Source of the DNA: Strongylocentrotus purpuratus
Taxonomy: Eukaryota > Echinodermata > Echinoidea > Camarodonta > Strongylocentrotidae
DNA length: 64,000 nt
Assembly (NCBI RefSeq): GCF_000002235.5
Contig: NW_022145550.1
Coordinates: forward strand, 1,082,501 to 1,146,500
Reading direction: 5' to 3'
The position numbers and the translations under genes were made by a program. Below the pieces are notes generated by a model. That model saw only the letters and a list, made by a program, of their open reading frames with translations, was not told the DNA's origin and made no database searches. Shown piece after piece: positions 11,766 to 25,040 of the stretch. The first letter of the stretch is position 1; every line of letters begins with the position of its first letter.

Positions 11766-13634
11766 TAGCTACACGCTTGTATAATATAGCAAAAGTTTTG
11801 ACAGGTATAAATCAGTATATCCCTTGCATGACATGTACATTCGTGAATGAAATTGGTGTTTCCCTTGAATCAATTTCAAACTTCATATTCTTTACTTCCA
11901 CAAATACAGATCAGTCACAGATCAAATACACAAAATTGTTTGCTTAGAGTGAGTAGCCTTTACAATGTACAATACATCATACAGCTTTTACCAAACAGGG
12001 AAAAGGACAAAGATCATATATTTAAGACTGTACCCACATCTATGAGAATTTATTACTGTAATAAAATATGATTGTTACAACCTCTGACATGACATGACAG
12101 CAAGATGAATGAGCAAATCAGTTTTAATGGATTTCAGGCCTTTTTTTAACAATTGTTACAGTATATTCTCACCCCCCCCTCTTTATTTCTGTGAATACAT
12201 GCCTCTCTAATCTTTAACTGTTTGGTTGCTTTCTTCACCTCTATGCATGGTCAATAGTTTTCCACACGTGCAATTTTGCACAAAACAATAGGCATCAATT
12301 GACGTAAACATTGCTTTGAGCAACACAATGTCTATGCCAAATACACATTTCTGGTGTTAATTAGCTCCATGACAGCCGTTTTGATACCACCAGTATAAAA
12401 TTAATCTTGCTCTGGGAACTGTTGAATAATACTGAAGTCAGAGTGGAACAGGGACATTATTTGCATAGCATGTATAGAGTAAATGTTGAGCTCATCCCGT
12501 TTGTCCTGCTTTCTATCATTCCCTCTTTATATTGGTTCACCCTTTCCCACCTCCCCACCCCGTCTTATAAGTCTCCTCCATTGCATTTATTTCTTTTCTT
12601 TCTCTCTTCTTCAATGAATTATCTTCCTTTGTTAACCCTTTTTCTCTATCCTGTGAGCAAACGGAAGGGAAGATCAGGGTGAACCGAGATGAGGAGAAGT
12701 CCCTGGTCATGCAAACAAAAATCATATGAGAAAAATGGAAAATATAAATTAATATATTACAGGTTAAGGATTTGGAACAAAGGATAATTAAAATATATAT
12801 TCAGAGTTGGAAAAAAAAGGAAAAGAAAAACAAATTCTGTGCTGTTTTTTTTTCTTCAGTATTTTGTTGCTAGTTAGGAATATTTTAATTTGAAGTTTTC
12901 ATGGAATAATCCATTAGATTTGTTGAAACAAAATGGTAGAGTTATCAAACACTACATCACACAGATATCATAACCAATTGGCAATTCCGAAATTTGTCCA
13001 AGTTTGTTCAAACTTGTACCCATCTGCTCCTTTGTTTTTTCTGGTTTCTTTTACAGCAAATTGCTATTAAAGTGGATGTCCGCCCTGATATTACATGTAG
13101 ATTGGTTTTAATAAGCGGGGGGGGGGGGGGTGAGACATACTAGTGAACGTTTGAGCAACAGCAGATTAAAAATAGTAAAATAATGCATTTTGGAAGGTGC
13201 AATCTATTAAACACCAATTGGCAACTGGATTTCCCCTTTAAGATTGGATTCAGACTTATAAAAAAATGCGCCCCATGCCAAATCAAACTTGTTTAGATCA
13301 TGTTTAAAAATCATAACTTCCTTACCTTATACAAATGTTATCTCATCAGATTTTCTTACACTTTAACACACTGTATCTTCTTAAATATCATCATAACTTG
13401 TATGTAATATTGGGTTGCACTTCCCTTTTTATGTTTTTAAAGTATCATTTTCACCAAGGACAGCCCTTTTAGAATAATCTTAAACATCCAAATTACAGAC
13501 CCCCCCCCCCCATGTAAACAAATCTAGATCAGAGACCAGGAATCAATTTAAACATGCCTGACCACTTTTTTTTCTTGGAGGGGAAGGAAGGAGTCTACAA
13601 TTAGGAGAAATCTTATGACTAAATGACTCTTAAA

Positions 13635-13835
13635 GGGATAGACCAGTTCTGGTCATGTGATTGCATTGTGAAAGAAACGTTGTGGAATCGATCAGAAAAA
13701 GTTGATCATCTAGCATATAGATATTGGTGTGTACTGCAAGGTTCCGGAATCATCAAAATGATAAGAAATTTGGCCCAGTCTTGGTAAAGTTACAAGCACT
13801 GTACACATACAGATGTATATGGGACTACGCGATAT
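13635..13835 (+). repeat. MITE-like repeat family M, copy 3
   Basis: It contains GACCAGTTCTGGTCATG at the left end, GAAAGAAACGTTGTGGAATC, and the GCCCAGTCTTGGTAAAG and GTATATGGGACTAC blocks found in the other copies. Confidence 0.65.
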
Positions 13836-13854
13836 CTATCCAGTCCGGATAGAT

Positions 13855-14030
13855 ATACAAATTTACCAAATATAACAATTAGTAGGCGGTTTCCCGGCAA
13901 AGTTTGTATAATCACGTATTAGTCAAAACATATTCTTTCACATGATTGGTAAGAAGAGCTTCCATTTCATTTTTTGACAGGGGGGGGGGGGGTGCGTTTC
14001 CAAAACTGGTTATACCCTTAAATGTAACAG
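13855..14030 (+). repeat. Dispersed repeat shared with 35340-35482
   Basis: The block CAAAACATATTCTTTCACAT and the following GAGCTTCCATTTCATTTTTTG also occur at 35395-35450. The copy here contains a G-run at 13981-13992. Class unknown. Confidence 0.6.
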
Positions 14031-14157
14031 AATGAATATCAAACAAGAAAAAAAAGTTAATACTGTTATCACAATGATTTATATTTTTGGATTTTTTTTT
14101 CTTCTTCACAATAGCTCAACTCTGGTTTTCCAGGTTGCCAGGAATTGTAGAATACCT

Positions 14158-14228
14158 TAGTTTCTCTCTCTGTCTTTCTCTCTCTGTCTCTCTCTCTGTC
14201 TCTCTCAATTTATCTTTCCTTCCCCCAG

Positions 14229-14260
<32 letters not shown>

Positions 14261-14338
14261 CCTTTCTCTCTCTCTCTCTCTCTCTCTCAATCTCTTCCTC
14301 CCCATCCCCTCCCTCTCTCTCCCCCCTCTCTCTCTCAA
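14158..14338. repeat. CT-rich simple repeat
   Basis: (CT)n with interspersed TGT and CCC, akin to the larger tract at 21785-22372. Open frames through it are artefacts of the repeat. Confidence 0.9.
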
Positions 14339-16694
14339 TGTACTAGTTAATCATGTAACTAAATAAGCTTTTACAAATGATGCACAAGGGTACATCGCCA
14401 TAGACAATGAAGGTTGATTTTTTTTTTCGAAGTAGTTGCTACCATGTAAAAGGTAATCATGATTCTCTGTCTTATTAAATGCGCTGTAGGAACACAATTT
14501 GAACATGAGCATTTTTTTTCCTTGTACAAAGGTCCAAATGGCATGATTGTGACGATAACATAGAGAGAATTGAAAGCAGATTGTATTTTGTCGACAAAGC
14601 AATATAAAGCGCTTGCTTTCAATGGCAAGCTTGAGTAATAACTAATTCGCATTCAAAAAAGAAGGGAAAAGATCTCATTCAGACTTAGATGCAATGAACC
14701 TCCTGCAGTAGGGAAGCAATGAATCGATTGTAATGATACCACACTACAAACACATGGCAGCCTGTGAAAATCAGGGCTAGAATAATCAGATTCCAATTGC
14801 AGTTAATGAGCTCGAAAAGTCGCTATATACATGTATGTACACCATGAGGAAATAAAAGACGAAGAGAATGGAGCAAGGCTCAAACCATATCTTCAAGTGT
14901 TGTCCTCATACCCTCCTGGCAGCGATTTTCCCAGGAAGCTTCCTTGGGTAAATCAGTTGAACCGCCTATGCTACGATCAGGGGCAGGTCATTTTCTAGCA
15001 AGCATAAATCTTTGGAGTCTCTAAGACTCTGTCTGACCTGTTGCCATGCTGTGGTCAAATTCAGAATATTAAACACAACCAAACGATAATTGAAATAAAT
15101 ATTTCAGAGTTAAAAAAATATGTACTCATGTCACACCTGTGATTAGCACACAACCAAAACTCCAATTTTAATACTTTTTTAATACTTGTTAATACTTATT
15201 ATATCATCTGAATAGAATTTGAATTGCATTTTATCGTAGTTTTTCCTATGTTACAGTTTATTGAGTTTACGTATGTGTATACCTATTATTTGTCTATGAC
15301 AATTATTCTCTCAGTAACAAAACTGAAGGCCTTCGTTTCTTTATTTTTTCTCATAAAACTTCAATCTATTTTATATATGAATTACTTTATTTTCAGTACA
15401 CTCACCTGACATGCTAGAACTTAGAAGTACCCTGTTCTTGTATATTTTTTTAAAATTTTTCTTCTGGTTTTAAACATTTATTTATTTTTATACATTTTCC
15501 CCATTTGCTATGTTTTTTATTTGTATATATATATGTTTTTGAATGACCCTAAAATCCTCTCACTGATATTGATAACAAACAAGGTGGTGTCATTTTCTAA
15601 GTTATTGTCAATCTTAAATAGCTATGATTGATACAACGAAATAATAACAACAACAATAGTAATAATACTCATAGAAACATAGGGCTGCTGCTTTTTGGAC
15701 GCGGCACGATCATATGTGTAACCCCAAAAAAGTAGAATCAATAAAACAATAGATGGTTAACAAGGTTACATTTACTTTCCTCCACCACTCCGATACCATC
15801 CCCTCCCTCTCCCCTAACTCTCTCTCTCTCTCTCACTCTCTCTCTCTTTCTATCTCATTCTCTTTGTCTCCCCTTCTCTCTCTCTCCCGTAGATAAATCC
15901 ATTATGATTTTGTTTGTCTACAGAGCCCCGATTGAAGCATTTCAACGCACAACATAATATGCTACTTTGGGAATGTAAATCAAGCAGACAAGAATACATT
16001 GGACAGTACTAAGAGAATAGCACAACGTATAATAATTATATTGGTAGTAGTCTACATATAATATGTACGAGGAAATAGTAAAACCTAAATACGTTTGGCA
16101 GAGAATGTCCTGCCAAAACTATAGTAGAAGACATACTGATAGCCACCAAACACTCCTGACACTCCTGACATTCAACTATAAGGTAATAAGATTCAACACG
16201 GTAATCTCCTCACTAGAGATTCACCATACCCCCCCCCCATAGACGTCTTCGAATTTGCCATCGAAACAAAGGGAACATAAAAGAAAACAACTGAAAGGGA
16301 GTTTTAGAAAGGGAAAAGGGAAGGGAAGACGGAAGTAATAAGAAGATAATTGACAATATTCCCTTTCACCCTCCCTATTCAAGCCCCTTTCATTAATTCC
16401 ATTCATCTGGTAGACACTTGAACCTTCTCATCCAACAAATTTACCAGAGACGTCTAACAAGAGCAGGTCTTTCCTAAATCATTTGGTAATTGATTGTCTA
16501 TCCTGTTTAACGTACTTTCTCAATCGCTTCGTCCCACCTCCCAACCCCTTCACCTTTTGCGCTTTTCTAGATGTAGACCACTGCTCCTATCGCACCCAAG
16601 CTAGCACTCTAATTTGTTTATTATTCCAGCTAAATAAATCTCCCTTTGTTCATAATAACTTATTTACCCGAGCATACAATCACTAATATAAAGT

Positions 16695-16985
16695 GGGGGC
16701 TCTGTGAAATATTGGTAAAGGCTCTTGACTCTCATATGAGAGGTCCCGGGTTCGATTCTCGCTCGGTGATTGCATCCTTGGACAAGGTGTCTTATCTACA
16801 TTTCTACCTCTCCATGCCCCCGTGTGTAATCAATGGGTACTTGGATGCAATGCCGATGTATTAATAATTGTCGAGCCCGCACTAGGAGCAGTATTTATGA
16901 TGTTGCTACCTCAGCTGTATAAATTGGACCATTATATCACCGTTATACCCACTGTGTTGGGCAAGTATGATTATATGGTCTTATG
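16695..16985 (+). repeat. tRNA-derived SINE
   Basis: A polymerase III A-box-like TGGTAAAGGCTC lies near 16712, and the B box GGTTCGATTC is at 16749-16758, inside a tRNA-like head. An unrelated body follows (GACAAGGTGTCTTATCTACA, ATCAATGGGTAC) of the type common to echinoderm SINEs. It is not an intact tRNA gene. Confidence 0.7.
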
Positions 16986-18118
16986 TTTTCTTTATTGTCA
17001 ATGTAAGTTTAGTCTTCCGAATGAGATATAGTGATAGCCTCAATAAACGTGAACAAAATGAATTTCATGCTTTAAGAATAGAATAATAGAAGCAGCCAGT
17101 AAGTTCAATACAAACCTATTGTAGATGAAATGATCCATATTAGAGTCAGAGGCAGGAAAATCCTAAACCATCCAAGTACTGAATCCCTAGACATTGTCAA
17201 TATCACAGAAACACAGAAACTTAAAGAGTATGATGCAGTTTATCGTTTTCCTTCTATGTTCATTGCAAAAAAGATTGCGCTTGAAGTTATATCCACTAAC
17301 ACCACTAATCGGAGGGAGGTGGTACGTAAATGTATGAGAGCTACTGGGGTATGATGAGATGTACCGCGCGAAGTGAAATAAATCATAGTTTCGATGATAC
17401 ACCTGTACGTTTGTGGTGGAACGGTGAGTAGGTTTCTCTTTGTGAATCAGTTGGGTGAAACGTGGACAAAGGCACACCAAAAAATGCTATTTGATCATCA
17501 GAAAATTCCTCAATCAAGGTCATATTTGCACACCATGACGAAGGAAAGCCGAGTATACTGTATAAGACTTATTTGTACGAAGTTACTTCCGCAATGTCGT
17601 TTTCTAAAAGGGTGCTCATGAAGTAGAATCCCAACATCGAAGGCACAGCTGAAATAACAAATACAACAACCTGTAATAACGACGATTGATACTTTGAATG
17701 TAACTGTCCATGTCAATGAAATGAGTATCAACCTGCAGATTCCATCATACTGCGTAATTATCCATTTCGATTTCATCAGAAATCTATTGCACAGTTTAAT
17801 TCAATATCCATGGAAATGCTTTCTGTACCCTAGTACGATCCAATCATCTACACGTGATAGTAATTCTGCTTTCTTTTAAACGATGCCATCTTCCTAAAAT
17901 AATGGCCTAAGTCACATTTTGAAGAAAATTATATTTTTGCACAAGTCATCTCTTAATGAGTGTCTGTGTAATTGGGTTTTTACAGACGTGTATCAATCAG
18001 ATATGATTATTTACGTCTGGGGACCGACCTTTAACATCACCATCCGAAAGACGGAGGCTGTCCACCTTTCTATGACATCATGTGCTGAATTGAACAAATT
18101 CATGGTGCTACCCAGTTA

Positions 18119-18119
18119 G

Positions 18120-18197
<78 letters not shown>
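18119..18197. repeat. (ATA/TAA)n microsatellite
   Basis: About 26 uninterrupted trinucleotide units. Confidence 0.95.
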
Positions 18198-18198
<1 letters not shown>

Positions 18199-19047
18199 GC
18201 CTAATAGTCCACTCCAAATTTTATTAAACCGAAACGGAAATTCTTTTTGCTTTTTTACTTTTGGGCCTACATTGTTATTTGTCAAGAAATGTGACTTCGA
18301 TATCAACGAAGACGACTGAGAAACATAGGAGAACTTGTTATGAAAATGTGTTCATTTCCTTCAATTATATTGTTTGTAGTGGGAATAAATGAAATGAACT
18401 GTTTTGTCTAAGTCAATACTCGAGGATTAATTCGACCTAAGTCAGGTGTAAACTTGCTTTGATAAGTCACAACGGCATGTTAGCAAGTAATATAATCGTC
18501 TTATGAAACAGATTTGATAGACAGCATTATTTATATTTCAATATTCATATATCCCCAAACCTTTCTGTGTAAAATGAGCAAAAACATATTATTAATTGTA
18601 TCATGTTTAGTTCAGTTTTCTCTGTTTTTCTCAAATCTTGAAAATATGACTTAGAACACTATTTTAAGAAGGTGACGATATTCATACTTCATGAGGAGCG
18701 CTCTTAACTCTTTGGTTGGTATTATTCTAATTTATATAAACCCGAACCTGTTTCTAGGACTACGTGTAACAAAAAGTAACGTAGACCTCAGACTAACTTC
18801 CTTTGTTAAACCACATTTGGGATAAAAGCTTAAACAAATAGGTGTCGGGTTCTTATTTTAGTAGAATACGGGACGAAGCTTCTAACCTTTGTGTCATTTC
18901 ATATTAAACAGAATGTGAAAATAGATGGAAAAGCAAAATTTTCATCTATGGTCTATTGATAGTAACAAAAATATGAAGATAGCACTTGTTATCCTCAATT
19001 CCATTGATACTTGTGTTGAACTTATTGCGAGTAATGTTTACTGCGAT

Positions 19048-19210
19048 CTGGACCCCGCCTTATAAAGAGTTGTGATTGATCCAAATCAATCGCCAGTCCT
19101 CCAATCAATCGCAAGTTTGCAGTATCATATATCCTATGTACATAGTTGCGATTAATATCAATCGCAAATAAGATGCGATTAATATTAACTCTTTATAAGA
19201 CGGGGCCCTG
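19048..19210. mobile_element. Short palindromic MITE
   Basis: The inverted ends are CTGGACCCCGCCTTATAAAG at the left and, at the right, CTTTATAAGACGGGGCCCTG. The GCGATTGAT / ATCAATCGC motif is repeated inside in both orientations. A related fragment is at 22432-22462 (CCGTCCTATAGAGTTGCG). No target duplication was found. Confidence 0.65.
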
Positions 19211-20752
19211 ATGGTACTTGTTGAGGAATATAAACATAAGCTTAGTTTTTTCGACTCGGTAATATATCATTATTAATAATTATTGATCTATGAAGAACTG
19301 TATCAAATCTGGTATTCCTGGACTGTGTACCGCTTTCTTTCCACAAAAAATTGTGTTGGTTGTTTCGCATATAATAAGTGGCTATACTGATTGTATGGAC
19401 GGATACGCCTTTTATTTCCTGCATTTAATCATATGAACCATGTAATAACATATTGACTGTAACAAGAACTATTAGAATTGTGTTTATTTGCACTGTGTAC
19501 ATCTTATCATTGGGCATGTGCATTTATTGAACTGGTAGACATAAGAACACTTTACTGGGCTGCAGGCGCGTATGCAGGGGGGAGGGATTGGGGGATTACC
19601 CCCCCCCCCCCTTTGAAAAGGGATGTCTGATTACAATTATTAAAAGGAAGGGGTCTCTTCGAGATTTCCCATGTAGAACATTATTATAGTAAATGATACA
19701 TAAAGTATACAAATAGGTTCTCAACTGTATTGCAAGAAAATTATCATTTTACGCTTGTGTGTGTATAAACATTTTCAAGGTTTAATATGACGTTGTGATC
19801 TACTCTTCATATTTTCTATCCATCATAACAGGAAGTTTCTTCCTATCCAAACAAAACTTCTAGACAGTTTGTTTTTACTAATATCACTCAGGGTGTCAAC
19901 TGTACAAATAAAAATAAAATAAAAATAGTTATTCTTTCCCACGGTCCCCTTACATCCATCGCCTCGTGAAAAGGGAATAATAAAACTATTCAGTTGAGGT
20001 TTTGAGCTTGGCATGACGTTTTTTTTTTTGTGGTTATCTTATACCTTTACCATTGTTAGTGATCGGCCAGGCGCTTGTTTGCCAACCGATCAATACACAA
20101 TTCCATTGCCCTGGGTTTCGTAGGGAAAATCCCATTTTAATCAAACACAGCACTGTACTATTAACTGGGACTGAACTTAAATCGAAATAGCCAAGGGATG
20201 AAGGCCCGTGATGCTCTTATGAAAATGAAAATTATTTTGGAAAAAAAATACAATGCAATTTGATTACTCTATCTCTTTCCTATACATTCTGGATGTGAAT
20301 AAAGCAAGGAAATGTAATATGATTACCATGATATGACACATAAAACCCTGAAAGTTACAGGATGTATTTATGTGTTGCAGATAGCAATATTTCATTTGGC
20401 TATTAAACTTCGACGATGATAATATACACATTAACTTTATTTCGGGCCAACGTTAGTTGTCGGCGTAAGCCCTATGCCGCAAATCTCTATGGTTGCTAAA
20501 ATGGACGCTAAACCTAATACAAACCCAGGAAAGAACGTTCGACAACTTGAAATTTACTGCATATGACATTGGATCTATGATACTTCTATCCGTGGCCCTT
20601 TAACTCTTTAAATCATGTGACCACTGCTCCCTGTCATAGGCGTACATACACAGGTTCGCTAGACTAAATCACGCCTTTGGGAGGAGTCTGTTTAATCTGT
20701 CCGGGGGAACGAACCTTTTTTTAGTGGAAATTACAGAAATGTCTCCAGCTAC

Positions 20753-20966
20753 CAGGCGCCGATCCAGAATTTCTTAGGGGGGGGGGGGGGGGGGGGATAG
20801 TGAGCACTAATTTTTCTTTTTCTTTTTTGCCCCCGGAAATTAGAAAATCGCGCGGGCCGAAATTTTGCTCAACCCCCCCCCCCCCCTTGAGAAAAAAAGG
20901 GAAAATTCTTCTTTGAAAAGGGGGGGGGGGGGGGGGGCTACTCGGCCACCCCTGGATCCGCGTCTG
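20753..20966. mobile_element. hAT-like MITE, 214 bp, with 8-bp target duplication
   Basis: The ends are CAGGCGCCGATCCAG and CTGGATCCGCGTCTG. They are flanked by CCAGCTAC (20745-20752) and CCAGCTAT (20967-20974), a duplication with one mismatch. The interior is mostly long G- and C-runs. This copy shows that the widespread GGATCCGCGCCTG ends in this window belong to a hAT-type element. Confidence 0.75.
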
Positions 20967-21385
20967 CCAGCTATGTACCTTGTACGCCTGTGCTCATTAG
21001 ATGAGAAGTCCATGCTGATATTTGTAATAGTTATATAACAGAAATAGAACAAACCGGAGATAAACAGTTGAGTGAAAGTTTGAAGAAAAACCGATTGAAA
21101 ATAAGAAAATTAGCCTATTAATGTTGACTGAAGACAACTTCAGAAATTAACATTTTAATCTGATATTGGTCAATTACCTTCTACTTATTCATTTATCTAG
21201 TGTTTCTGCTTTTATTTAGCCAACTTACTATCGGGGATGGCTTTCCCTTTAAACTTATCCGATTTTAGTACGTTTTTGTGTCGGACATTGAAGAATATAA
21301 TCTGTTGTTATTGATGTTGCTGTTGAATTCAGCATTATATGGCAATCAGTCTAATTCGACTATTATCACCAAATATTCTTTTTTG

Positions 21386-21645
21386 TTGCGCTGTGTTCCA
21401 GTTTAAAGTCAAAACAAGGCTGACGGACGAGTGCACCCCCAATGAAACTGTGTTGTATTCAATGATTTGATAGAGATACATGCATGCATACACGAGTAGT
21501 GATTGTTTCGATTTCTTGCGCTGTGTTCCAGTTTAAAGTCAAAACAAGGCTGACGGACGAGTGCACCCCCAATGAAACTGTGTTGTATTCAATGATTTGA
21601 TAGAGATACATGCATGCATACACGAGTAGTGATTGTTTCGATTTC
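21386..21645. repeat. Exact 130-bp tandem duplication
   Basis: Copy 1 is 21386-21515 and copy 2 is 21516-21645, with no difference seen on reading both through. Each starts TTGCGCTGTGTTCCAG. It is either very recent or an assembly effect. Confidence 0.95.
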
Positions 21646-21784
21646 TTTCACAAGAATCAAGTTGACCCGATTATTTGGGGATCGCTTGATTGGTTTTAAA
21701 TATACTTCATATCTATGAACTTAGCGATTTCATACAGAGCTCAATGTAAACTTTGTATCGATATATCCTTTTACTTCTTATATC

Positions 21785-21814
21785 CCCCTCTCTTTCTCTG
21801 TCTCTCTCTCTGTC

Positions 21815-21846
<32 letters not shown>

Positions 21847-22372
21847 ACTCTGTTTCTCTGTTTCTGTCTTTCCCTGTCTCTCTCTCTCTCTCTGTTTCTC
21901 TGTTTCTCTCTTTCCCTGTCTCTCTCTCTCTGTTTCTCTGTTTCTCTCTTTCCCTGTCTCTCTCACTCTGTTTCTCCGTTTCTCTCTTTCCCTGTCTCTC
22001 TCACTCTGTTTCTCCATTTCTCTCTTTCCCTGTCTCTCTCACTCTGTTTCTCCGTTTCTCTCTTTCCCTCTCTCTCTCTCTCACTCACTCTGTTTCTCTG
22101 TTTCTCTCTTTCCCTGTCTCTCTCTCTGTTTCTCTGTTTCTCTCTTTCCCTGTCTCTCTCACTCTGTTTCTCCGTTTCTCTCTTTCCCTGTCTCTCTCTC
22201 TCTGTTTCTCTGTTTCTCTCTTTCCATGTCTCTCTCTCTCTCTCTGTTTCTCTGTTTCTCTCTTTCCCTGTCTCTCTCACTCTGTTTCTCCGTTTCTCTC
22301 TTTCACTGTCTCTCTCTCTCTCTCTCTCTCTGTTTCTCTGTTTCTCTCTTTCCCTGTCTGTCTCTCTTACTG
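21785..22372. repeat. CT-rich minisatellite with ~38-bp period
   Basis: The block TTTCCCTGTCTCTCTC recurs at roughly 38-bp spacing (for example 21911, 21949, 21987, 22025). Reading frames of 180-228 residues on both strands are low-complexity translations of this tract, not genes. Confidence 0.9.
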
Positions 22373-23049
22373 TTAATATAATGAGAAAGGGAGGTGAATA
22401 GTTTATCGGCCTGGTAACATTCCTGTGTCCCGTCCTATAGAGTTGCGATTGATCCGAATAAACCCAACACTTCTTCTTCTTCTTCTTCGCCTTCACCTTC
22501 GCCTTCACCTTCGCCTTTTCTCCAATTTACAATTTAACCTATCTTTTGGCTAAGATTCAATCAATACTTAAGAATGGTTAGATAAGTTTTTCTTGCAACT
22601 TTTCAATTACTATAATATGTTATCATTAAACATTAAAACATTCAGGTTTCTATTTATAATGATAAATAGTATCTGACCATATATACATTTATCCTAATTA
22701 GATTGGGCAGTAAAACTTTCTACATCAAACAACAACAAAATTAAATATGTTCAAGTATCCCATGTATTTTCAGAGACACTTATTTAATATTTCATGCTTC
22801 AAATATCAGATGAAAAACATATTTCTATGGGATACACAACCAAGGCCACGAGTACAAAAACAGAACAAAGTAGCATACGCAGCGATTATAACATGTATGA
22901 TTCACTTCATGATGAAAAATATATATCACTAGCTATAACACTGAAATACAAATTTATCTAAGAGTAATATACTTTGTTTAAACGTTAAAATGCACAGTAA
23001 ATTCCCGTGTAAGATTAATCAATACTAGTGATATAATGGTTGTCATGGT

Positions 23050-23868
23050 CAGGCGCGCCGGAAGCAGTTTGGAATTGGGGGGGGGGGGGGGGCTCACCTT
23101 CCAGGGGCAGTGACGTCATGGGGAAAAAAAACGTTCGGAAGGGGGGGGGGGCAGACTAAAAATGTGCATCACCACCAGTCTTACATGTTACATGCAGGTC
23201 CCGTGGAACGTTTTTCAAAGTGGAGTATTAACGATCAGGTAGAGCGTAAATTGGCGCGGATCCAGGGGGGGCAAGCGGGCCTTGCCCCCCCCCCCCCCCG
23301 CAAAAAAAAAAGGAGAGAGAAGGAAAGAAGGAAAGGGAAAGAGGAGAGAAAGGGAAAAAAAAGAAGAGGAAGAAGAAAAGAAAAGAGGGAAGAAGTAGAT
23401 CGGGGGGGGGCAAAAGGACTTGCCTCCAAGGCTGTTGCCCCCCCCCCCAATCGAAAAATAAAAGAGAAGGAAGGAAAGGGAAAGAAAAAAAGGAAAAGAG
23501 GAGATACAGGGAAGGAAAAAAGAGGGAGAAGAAAAGAAAAAAAGGGGATAACGACACAACAAATCGTCTTCTTCCTCTAATGATTTAATGAAACGTAAGC
23601 TTCTGCTTAGCGGGGGAGGGGGAAAACTAAATTCAGACGAGGATTATTTTTGGGGAACGGTACAACAAATCGTTTTCTTTCTCTAATAATTTATTGAAAT
23701 GTCAAAGCTTCCGCGTTTCGCGGAGGAGGGAGGGGGAAACTCGCCCCTCCCTGCACCTACCCACTCCCAATTACGTCACTGCTGGTCACCATTACGAACC
23801 AATATTTGGCTCGCATAATTTCAAATTTTGCCCCCCCCCCCCCCTAAGAAATCCTGGATCCGCGCCTG
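23050..23868. repeat. G-run and purine-rich dispersed element with ~110-bp minisatellite units
   Basis: It starts CAGGCGCGCCGGAAG and ends CCTGGATCCGCGCCTG, the hAT-like terminal pattern. Inside are two purine-rich units (GGGGGGCAAAAGGAC..., then GAAGGAAAGGGAAAG) at 23260-23550 and about two reverse minisatellite units at 23535-23730. The flanking 8-mers do not match, so this may be a composite of several insertions. Confidence 0.55.
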
Positions 23869-24295
23869 ATGTATATACAACGGCAACAGTTTCAATATAA
23901 AATGTAAGTTCTTCTTTAATCATTGGTCTGGAAACAATTATTTGCCCATTGGTGTGTATTGTATTACATTTTCAAGTTTCCCAGGCTTATTTAGGAGAAC
24001 AGAAGATTGATATTGTTTAGTTGTACGATAACATCACTCAGTTTGATTTGATTTGATTTGAGATATATCTCATTAAAAACAGAGTAAACGCTATACGGTA
24101 TCAAACAAACCTACACCTTTAAACTTCAAGATCACTCACACATGATTTATTGCGACACTTTCAAGGCTACTTATTATTTCAAGTTCATGTTTATACAAAG
24201 GGCAACAGCTTTAATATTAAACGTAATTAAATCATTGGTCTGGAAAATGTTAATGCCCATTGTTGTATATTATACAACATTTTCCATAACGATGA
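23868..24295. repeat. Local direct duplication, diverged
   Basis: Segment 23868-23985 resembles 24187-24295. Shared blocks are CAACAG, TTAATCATTGGTCTGGAAA against AAATCATTGGTCTGGAAAA, and TGCCCATTG. The spacing is about 320 bp. Confidence 0.55.
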
Positions 24296-24866
24296 ATATA
24301 CATTGTATAATGCAATTTTCAGGAAAACCATACTTGTTATTACTGTTATATTTGTTATATGATATAAAGCAAATCGTTTCGCTTATCGATAAGATAAATC
24401 AATGTGAAGTACGTGTCAAATAATGAAATCATTACGTGCTATTTTTAACCGGACTAGACATTTTTTTTAAACAAAAATTCAGAAATTGAACAACATTGCA
24501 CATTTTAGTCTACACGGCATGCTCTACACCTTTATAGTTGGACTGTAAACAGTTGTCTTCTTAAGTCTTCCATACAAATATAAATTTAAAGGAGGTCAAT
24601 AATCATTATGAAAACACCCCTTTCGTAAGGTTGACACATCAATATATATTGTGCACACATGTAACAATGTGATAATATTTTTTCTTGGGGGGGGGGGGGA
24701 CGGGAGGAGGACAATCCAAAAAGGGACTGATATGTGAACATTAATATTGACACGTCGCTTCACAAAAGGGGCATACATAGTCCTTTTTGTGGATAGTTTT
24801 TTGAGCAAAACAAATAATAGGTGGAGCCAACGTCCACACAGGTCACATCGCACCCATGGAGGTTTT

Positions 24867-25040
24867 GGCCCGAATTTACAAAGGAGGTTTGTCGGCAAAT
24901 CTAGGTTTATGTGCTTCATATGACGCGTTTCGATGCGTTTCAGACCAAGGTTTGGACAAACATTTGTCTGAAACGCGTCATATAATTAAGACGCACATAA
25001 ACATAGGTTTGTCTACAAACCTCCTTTGTGAATTCGGGCC
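24867..25040. mobile_element. Palindromic MITE, 174 bp
   Basis: The ends GGCCCGAATTTACAAAGGAG and CTCCTTTGTGAATTCGGGCC are inverted repeats, and similarity continues for about 48 bp on each side. TTT flanks both ends (24864-24866 and 25041-25043), suggesting a 3-bp target duplication as in PIF/Harbinger elements. The superfamily is inferred. Confidence 0.7.

Noticed and set aside
16221-16406. Minus-strand frame with a hydrophobic stretch, considered as the signal peptide of gene B
   Set aside because: No suitable donor after the hydrophobic part, pyrimidine-rich composition, and no fit to the phase needed by Ig1.
16695-16770. Possible tRNA gene on the plus strand
   Set aside because: A- and B-box-like sequences are present, but the cloverleaf fails and a SINE body follows.
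17130-17354. Plus-strand 74-residue frame of normal-looking composition
   Set aside because: No recognisable motif, no splice sites or neighbours, and the length is expected by chance.
21715-22508. Overlapping open frames of 180-228 residues rich in Ser-Leu or Arg-Glu
   Set aside because: They translate the 38-bp CT minisatellite on both strands and have no domain or splice context.
23110-23580. A 156-residue basic open frame
   Set aside because: It runs through G-run and purine-rich repeat units that recur at 26.6-27.1 kb, so it is repeat translation.
23050-23868. Single hAT insertion with matching ends
   Set aside because: The ends look right, but the flanking 8-mers (GTCATGGT and ATGTATAT) differ, so I list it as a composite repeat only.
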